Shown here in pieces: positions 60,511-64,000 of a DNA stretch of 64,000 nucleotides. Below the pieces are notes generated by a model. The model had not been told where the DNA came from. It worked only from the letters and a program-made list of their open reading frames with translations, and searched no databases. The translations under genes and the position numbers were made by a program. Position 1 is the first letter of the stretch, and every line of letters starts with the position of its first letter. The stretch is from Pseudohalioglobus sediminis (GTDB lineage Bacteria > Pseudomonadota > Gammaproteobacteria > Pseudomonadales > Halieaceae), in contig NZ_VTUX01000003.1 in the NCBI RefSeq assembly GCF_008370495.1, positions 310,001-374,000 on the forward strand, read 5' to 3'.

Positions 60511-60656
60511 CTAACTTTCAGGTTTATTCATCATGACAACCATTTCCCTGAAATTGCCCTGCATCTCCCAGGTACCTGTGAACCCCTTCAGCACCAGGAC
60601 GCTTTCCCCCGCTTCGAATCTCTGCGGGGAGCCGCCGTCGGCAGTAAGGATCAGTT
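60511..60656 (-). pseudogene. 3' fragment of a cupin gene (copy of cupin A)
   Basis: An open stretch without a start, encoding about 48 residues ('LILTADGGSPQRF', 'KGFTGTWEMQGNFREMVV') and ending in TAG. About 130 bp match the 3' end of the intact cupin at 62771-63235 with only about ten mismatches by eye. It lies between the SpdH-like gene stop and the start of cupin B, so it is a truncated duplicate. Confidence 0.85.
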
Positions 60657-60678
60657 TCGAATTGATATCTAATGACAA

Positions 60679-62637
60679 TCAAACTGTCTGCTCTTCAACG
60701 GCACGAAAGGCAGCGTCCCAGGCGGAATCCATGTAAGCCCTTGCCTCCGAGTCGGAATTGGCTATGGAAATACGACCAAATTGCGCTCTTCCAATCTCGT
60801 GAGGAGCCTGTCCATCGGGCCACTCAGGGTCCTCCAGAGCGAGGTAGTGATAGGCGTACCCATGAGATATCCGGTTCACCGTGATCGCTCGTATATCCAC
60901 TGCATGATCGAACCCCTGTGGACCCAAAATGGCCTGTAACTGTTCGCGAACCTGTTTTTCATAGACATCAAAAGATGTCGAATAGATCAGGTGTCTAGCA
61001 TATCGGAACAGGTCCCGAGCTTTGACGCCCTTCTGGGGCGCCTGAACGGGAAAGGACATCATGAAAATTGCCATTGGATCATCCGCATTGCGGGGCGGTT
61101 GATAACCACCGACCGACATGGTGGGCGCTGCGCTGACGAATTGAAACGGATCTCCAGGGCACTGAAACATGGTCGCCCCGAGCTTATGGAAAGCGCGCCC
61201 GTTATCCAGCAATACGTTGGCATAGACGAAAGGTGTTTTAACACCGTATTTCAGTGCCTCTTTCTGCGCATCGGGCATCTCGGGGCAAAGGTGCGGAATC
61301 AATCCATTGTAGCAAGCAAGTATGCAGGACTTGGCACTTACACGCACAGGTTTGCCCTTTTGCACATAGTCAACCCACACCTGCTCATCATCGGTCTCGC
61401 GCACTCCGACTACTGTGCTGTTCAACCTCAGGCGGATAGTTTGTTCTTCCGCATCCAGAGCCGCGTAGTTGAAACGCGCGACGGCGACATCTTCCACACC
61501 TTTCATAGCGGGCGCGACATTTGGAATCAACTGCTGGACGAGCAAGCGCGCTATCGAGGCATTCCCATCCGGAAACATCCTCACCTCCATGAGACTGTCG
61601 CTAAAGCGCATGGCCAGCGTTTGTGCAAGATTACCCAGCCAGCCCATGGCACGCAGCCCAGGTGCACCCGAGCCTACCGCTTCCAGTACAGACATATTCC
61701 AGCCGGAGAGGCCGCGATAGATCAGCAGCAAGTTGTCAAACAAGGTCAGCGTGTCTTCCGCCAGACCGACACGTTCGGTCAGGAACTGGTTGTAGCTCAC
61801 GGTTTGGGCATAATCGTATTTCTCACCCAGGGACAGTTCATCAAGGTAGTCACGATCACCACCCAAAAAAGCAATTAACTTGTCTTGCTCTTTCTTGGGC
61901 AGTGGTAGACCGCGCAACGTGTCAGCGTAGCCATCAAAGCCGAGCATGACCTTGAACCAGTTTCCACCCTGCACCACGTGTCCATTAGGACCTGGTAGCA
62001 CAATGCCATTGGCGGCATCCGGGTTGGCGCTCAGTGCAAAATCATCTGGTGTTGCGGCAGCGATGGCATCCAGGGCGGCCTGATCTATACCCAGCCCGTT
62101 CAGTAGGGCGGTTGACGACTCACTGTAACTTCCCGGGTTCTCCAGGTTTTGCGCGCCGCCCAGACTTAAGACCATCCTTCCTTGGTGATGAAACTCGTTG
62201 CGCTTTGCATGGCCGCCAAAGTCATCGTGATTATCAAGGATCAGTATGCGCGCTTCGGGCCCCAGCTTATCTCGGTAAAACCAGGCTGCCGCCAGACCGC
62301 TCATACCCCCGCCGACTACAACGAGATCGTAGTCTTCATCCAGGGTTTCGTACTGATCGGGTTTTTCGCCATCCCAGGCCAAAGCGTGGGCGACCTCATA
62401 AGAACCATCATGACTACCCCGCATACCGGTGAGCGTGGGTGGGTAGTGGACTCCCGCATCTGGCGCACTTAAGCTCGCGGAAGTCTGTGTTGTCACGCTG
62501 GCCGAGGAGTCTGGCCCACTGCCGCACGCCGGCAGCATCAAGCCACCCGCACCAATCGCGACTCCATTCAAAAAGTCACGTCGCGTTACACCATTCCTGG
62601 TGGAACGGGTTTCGCGTCTGGAGGTTGATTTACGCAT
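60679..62637 (-). CDS. Tat-exported FAD-dependent oxidoreductase, SpdH-like
   Basis: A 652-residue paralogue of the proteins at 1153-3042 and 8546-10465. It has a long N-terminal region with a twin-arginine motif (TRRDFLNG, Arg 19-20), then 'GGLMLPACGSG', whose Cys could be lipid-modified. FAD motif GGGMSG at 109-114; 'DNHDDFGGHAKRNEFH' at about 135; C-terminal 'RISIANSDSEARAYMDSAWD'. No catalytic substrate residues can be named. It is expected to work in the periplasm next to the cupins and the quinoprotein that surround it. It is flanked by duplicated cupin fragments, which suggests it moved in as a unit. Confidence 0.87.
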   Translation of the reverse strand: MRKSTSRRETRSTRNGVTRRDFLNGVAIGAGGLMLPACGSGPDSSASVTTQTSASLSAPDAGVHYPPTLTGMRGSHDGSYEVAHALAWDGEKPDQYETLDEDYDLVVVGGGMSGLAAAWFYRDKLGPEARILILDNHDDFGGHAKRNEFHHQGRMVLSLGGAQNLENPGSYSESSTALLNGLGIDQAALDAIAAATPDDFALSANPDAANGIVLPGPNGHVVQGGNWFKVMLGFDGYADTLRGLPLPKKEQDKLIAFLGGDRDYLDELSLGEKYDYAQTVSYNQFLTERVGLAEDTLTLFDNLLLIYRGLSGWNMSVLEAVGSGAPGLRAMGWLGNLAQTLAMRFSDSLMEVRMFPDGNASIARLLVQQLIPNVAPAMKGVEDVAVARFNYAALDAEEQTIRLRLNSTVVGVRETDDEQVWVDYVQKGKPVRVSAKSCILACYNGLIPHLCPEMPDAQKEALKYGVKTPFVYANVLLDNGRAFHKLGATMFQCPGDPFQFVSAAPTMSVGGYQPPRNADDPMAIFMMSFPVQAPQKGVKARDLFRYARHLIYSTSFDVYEKQVREQLQAILGPQGFDHAVDIRAITVNRISHGYAYHYLALEDPEWPDGQAPHEIGRAQFGRISIANSDSEARAYMDSAWDAAFRAVEEQTV

Positions 62638-62651
62638 ATTCTAGTACTTCT

Positions 62652-62777
62652 TCAAAATGATACTGACGAGCTACCTGCCACTGGATCATCGCCAGCAACG
62701 ACCTGCATAAAGGGTTTCTCGGTAACGGTGATCAACACGACACTGTCCAGCCCTGTTGAATCCAGGGCAATTACTGT
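62652..62777 (-). pseudogene. 5'-half fragment of a cupin gene (copy of cupin B)
   Basis: A stretch of about 41 codons without start, ending in TGA 14 bp before the SpdH-like start. It reads 'TVIALDSTGLDSVVLITVTE' and then 'MQVVAGDDPVAGS', aligning with cupin B ('TIVSLDPSEM...VTEHPYMQVIAGDNPVAGS'). The signal peptide is missing, and the fragment is joined directly to the 3' end of cupin A, whose TAA stop lies inside it. Confidence 0.8.
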
Positions 62778-63235
62778 CCTTTAGATCCATTCATCACGAC
62801 AACCATTTCCCTGAAGTTTCCCTGCATCTCCCAGGTGCCTGTGAAACCCTTCGGTACCAGGACGCTTTCCCCCGCATCGAATCTCTGCGGGGAGCCGCCG
62901 TCGGCAGTAAGAATCAGTGTTCCACTGACAACCATCACAAACTCGTCGATCTCATAATCTTCCAGGCGCAAATTCATTGGCTTGGCTTCGTATATCGCTA
63001 CATTTATATCTCCCGAATAGAGAAGCTCATATCGGTGCTCCGATACACCCGACAATACATCCTCGTCTGGCCAGGGGGGCATATCCGTCCGCATCCTCGA
63101 ATATGGAATTTCGGTAGGCTCGAGCCGCAGCGGAACAGCCGCACCCTGCTGCTTGCTTTGTTCGCTGACCACTGTCAAAGGCACGACAAGACACAAGGCA
63201 CCAAGGATCATTTTCAACACAATCGTTTTTTTCAT
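62771..63235 (-). CDS. Secreted cupin protein (cupin A)
   Basis: A 154-residue cupin with a signal peptide ('MKKTIVLKMILGALCLVVPL') and a barrel containing 'DEFVMVVSGTLILTADGGSP' and 'GESVLVPKGFTGTWEMQGNF'. It is expected in the periplasm. Its last codons ('MNGSKGQ') run into the cupin B fragment, so the original C-terminus may have been replaced at the junction (compare 'MNKPES' in the truncated copy at 60511). It follows a quinoprotein gene by 47 bp on the same strand. Closest relative in the window by motif is the cupin at 7868-8449. Confidence 0.88.
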   Translation of the reverse strand: MKKTIVLKMILGALCLVVPLTVVSEQSKQQGAAVPLRLEPTEIPYSRMRTDMPPWPDEDVLSGVSEHRYELLYSGDINVAIYEAKPMNLRLEDYEIDEFVMVVSGTLILTADGGSPQRFDAGESVLVPKGFTGTWEMQGNFREMVVVMNGSKGQ

Positions 63236-63282
63236 TTTGCTTTCTCCAGCGTGTTTGGGCCAACCACTACAGACAGAGTGGC

Positions 63283-64000
63283 TTACTCAGATGCAACATG
63301 GAACGCGAGCAATACATTTCCCGCAGTGGTCCCGAGAATCGCGTATCCGGAACCCCAATAGACCATCCCATCGACGATCGTGGGCCCAGGGCCGCCCACC
63401 GACCCGCCGCGCGCCTCAATACCATTGACCGTGTCGAACGGGCGATTGCTCGAATAGCTCCAAATCATGGCGCCATCGGCACTTGAGTAGGCTCGCATAG
63501 TACCGTCCACTGAACCCGTGAACACCACACCTGGAATAGCAGTTACAGCAGCTTGGTTAGCGGACGTGCAGTATGACGATGCCGGATCCGGACAATCGGA
63601 CGGCCTGGGAACTACCGTAGTCCACTGTATCTGGCCGGTTTCGGGGTCGACCGCCACCAGCCCTCCTTCGACGTCCAGGCCCTTGGCGCTTTCAAACTCC
63701 TTGTAGACCTTGTAGCCAAGAGGCACGTAAAGATACTTATCATCGATTGCGGGGCCAAGGTTGCCCCCAGTTGATGTAGCGCGCGCCGACGGAATGCCTT
63801 GCCAGATGATGTCGCCATTGCGATCCGGGTCGAGCACACTAATCCTTCGACTCTCCTGCGAGGCAATCACTACTTGCCGCCCGCTCTGGAGAGTGTGGAT
63901 TATGGGAGGGGCGCCAATATCGTCGTTCGGCCCTGCGGTCTTTCCCGGGCAGTTCTTCTGATATTGCTCCGGTGCATCACCGCAACTGAAATCATTTGCG
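63283..64000 (-). CDS. PQQ-binding-like quinoprotein, polyvinyl-alcohol-dehydrogenase type, C-terminal part
   Basis: The C-terminal ~238 residues of a beta-propeller quinoprotein; the frame is open to the window edge, so the 5' end lies beyond 64000. Blade motifs are clear ('ISVLDPDRNGDIIWQG', 'GGLVAVDPETGQIQWTTVVP', 'GSVDGTMRAYSSADGAMIWS'), and a final 'GNVLLAFHVASE' resembles PVA dehydrogenase and similar secreted alcohol oxidases. Several cysteines ('FSCGD', 'KNCPGK', 'DCPDPASSYC') suggest disulfides in the periplasm. With the cupin and SpdH-like genes downstream it repeats the set seen at 8.5-13.2 kb. Confidence 0.82.
   Translation of the reverse strand, partial: ANDFSCGDAPEQYQKNCPGKTAGPNDDIGAPPIIHTLQSGRQVVIASQESRRISVLDPDRNGDIIWQGIPSARATSTGGNLGPAIDDKYLYVPLGYKVYKEFESAKGLDVEGGLVAVDPETGQIQWTTVVPRPSDCPDPASSYCTSANQAAVTAIPGVVFTGSVDGTMRAYSSADGAMIWSYSSNRPFDTVNGIEARGGSVGGPGPTIVDGMVYWGSGYAILGTTAGNVLLAFHVASE

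Larger units (their letters stand above)
60300..62930. repeat. SpdH-like gene bracketed by two partial copies of a cupin A / cupin B junction
   Basis: Reading the minus strand: full cupin A, a cupin B 5' fragment, the SpdH-like gene, a cupin A 3' fragment, full cupin B. Each flank therefore carries the end of cupin A followed by the beginning of cupin B. The A parts (about 60525-60656 and 62789-62920) are very similar at nucleotide level; the B parts (about 60300-60410 and 62652-62777) are more diverged. This looks like a gene insertion or duplication into an ancestral cupin A, cupin B pair. Confidence 0.75.

Noticed and set aside
1-64000. CRISPR array, tRNA, rRNA, integrase or transposase
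   Set aside because: I looked for regularly spaced repeats, cloverleaf-type ends, CCA-type flanks and transposase-like proteins and saw none, so the island shows no recognisable mobile-element genes within the window.

Overview
The window looks like a catabolic island of a Gram-negative bacterium, most probably a marine-type gammaproteobacterium (roughly 55-58% GC by eye). It has two TonB-dependent outer-membrane receptors with the 'VTAQKREQ' plug start, many periplasmic (Sec- or Tat-exported) oxidoreductases, and long operons of CoA-thioester beta-oxidation enzymes. I see no rRNA, tRNA, CRISPR array, insertion sequence or housekeeping marker, so taxonomy is only inferred.

Layout. 1-8.5 kb: C-terminal half of a P450cam-like (CYP101-like) cytochrome P450, two NTF2/SnoaL-fold proteins around a Tat-exported SpdH-like FAD oxidoreductase, a membrane protein, another SnoaL-like protein, a secreted cupin, a TonB receptor and a second secreted cupin. 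8.5-13.2 kb (minus): cupin, quinohemoprotein alcohol dehydrogenase, and an SpdH-like oxidoreductase interrupted by one in-frame TAG. 13.2-22.5 kb (minus): eight-gene operon (two acyl-CoA ligases, aldehyde dehydrogenase, two acyl-CoA dehydrogenase subunits, two crotonases, SnoaL-like) ending in a terminator. 22.7-24 kb: a single-chain tandem TetR regulator. 24-31.3 kb (minus): three acyl-CoA dehydrogenases, class III CoA-transferase, SDR, thiolase. 31.5-37.6 kb (plus): thiolase, crotonase, 3-hydroxyacyl-CoA dehydrogenase, crotonase, MaoC-type hydratase, CitE-type lyase. 37.6-48.6 kb: SDRs, SnoaL-like proteins, NmrA-like protein, amidohydrolase, MFS transporter, second TonB receptor, an internally deleted SDR relic, crotonase. 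48.7-56.7 kb: amidase, metallo-beta-lactamase-fold hydrolase, NhaC-type antiporter, esterase, SMR pump, zinc alcohol dehydrogenase. 56.8-60 kb: a linalool dehydratase/isomerase (LinD)-like periplasmic enzyme, a DsbA-like lipoprotein and a TetR regulator. 60-64 kb (minus): cupin, cupin fragment, SpdH-like oxidoreductase, cupin fragment, cupin, and the end of a PVA-dehydrogenase-like quinoprotein.

How it may work together (inference). The P450cam-like enzyme, the LinD-like enzyme with its cysteine pair, and the divergent geraniol/benzyl-alcohol-type dehydrogenase suggest a terpenoid alcohol or similar branched isoprenoid as substrate. It would enter through the TonB receptors, be oxidised in the periplasm by quinoproteins and FAD enzymes, activated by the ligases and dismantled by beta-oxidation. 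The MaoC-type hydratase and CitE-type lyase could handle a methyl-branched unit without a geranyl-CoA carboxylase, which is absent here.

The strongest new signal is regulatory. A motif TnTACA-N4-TGTAAAG recurs at 13 intergenic places, always with exactly four bases between half-sites, in front of nearly all operons. This suggests one regulon, and the tandem TetR protein in its middle is the natural candidate regulator. A second palindrome family (TGACATGTCA-like) joins the LinD/ADH promoter to the second TetR gene. Duplication and decay are visible: three SpdH-like genes, five cupin genes plus two cupin fragments, six SnoaL-fold genes, two alpha/beta acyl-CoA dehydrogenase pairs, one amber-interrupted gene and one SDR relic.
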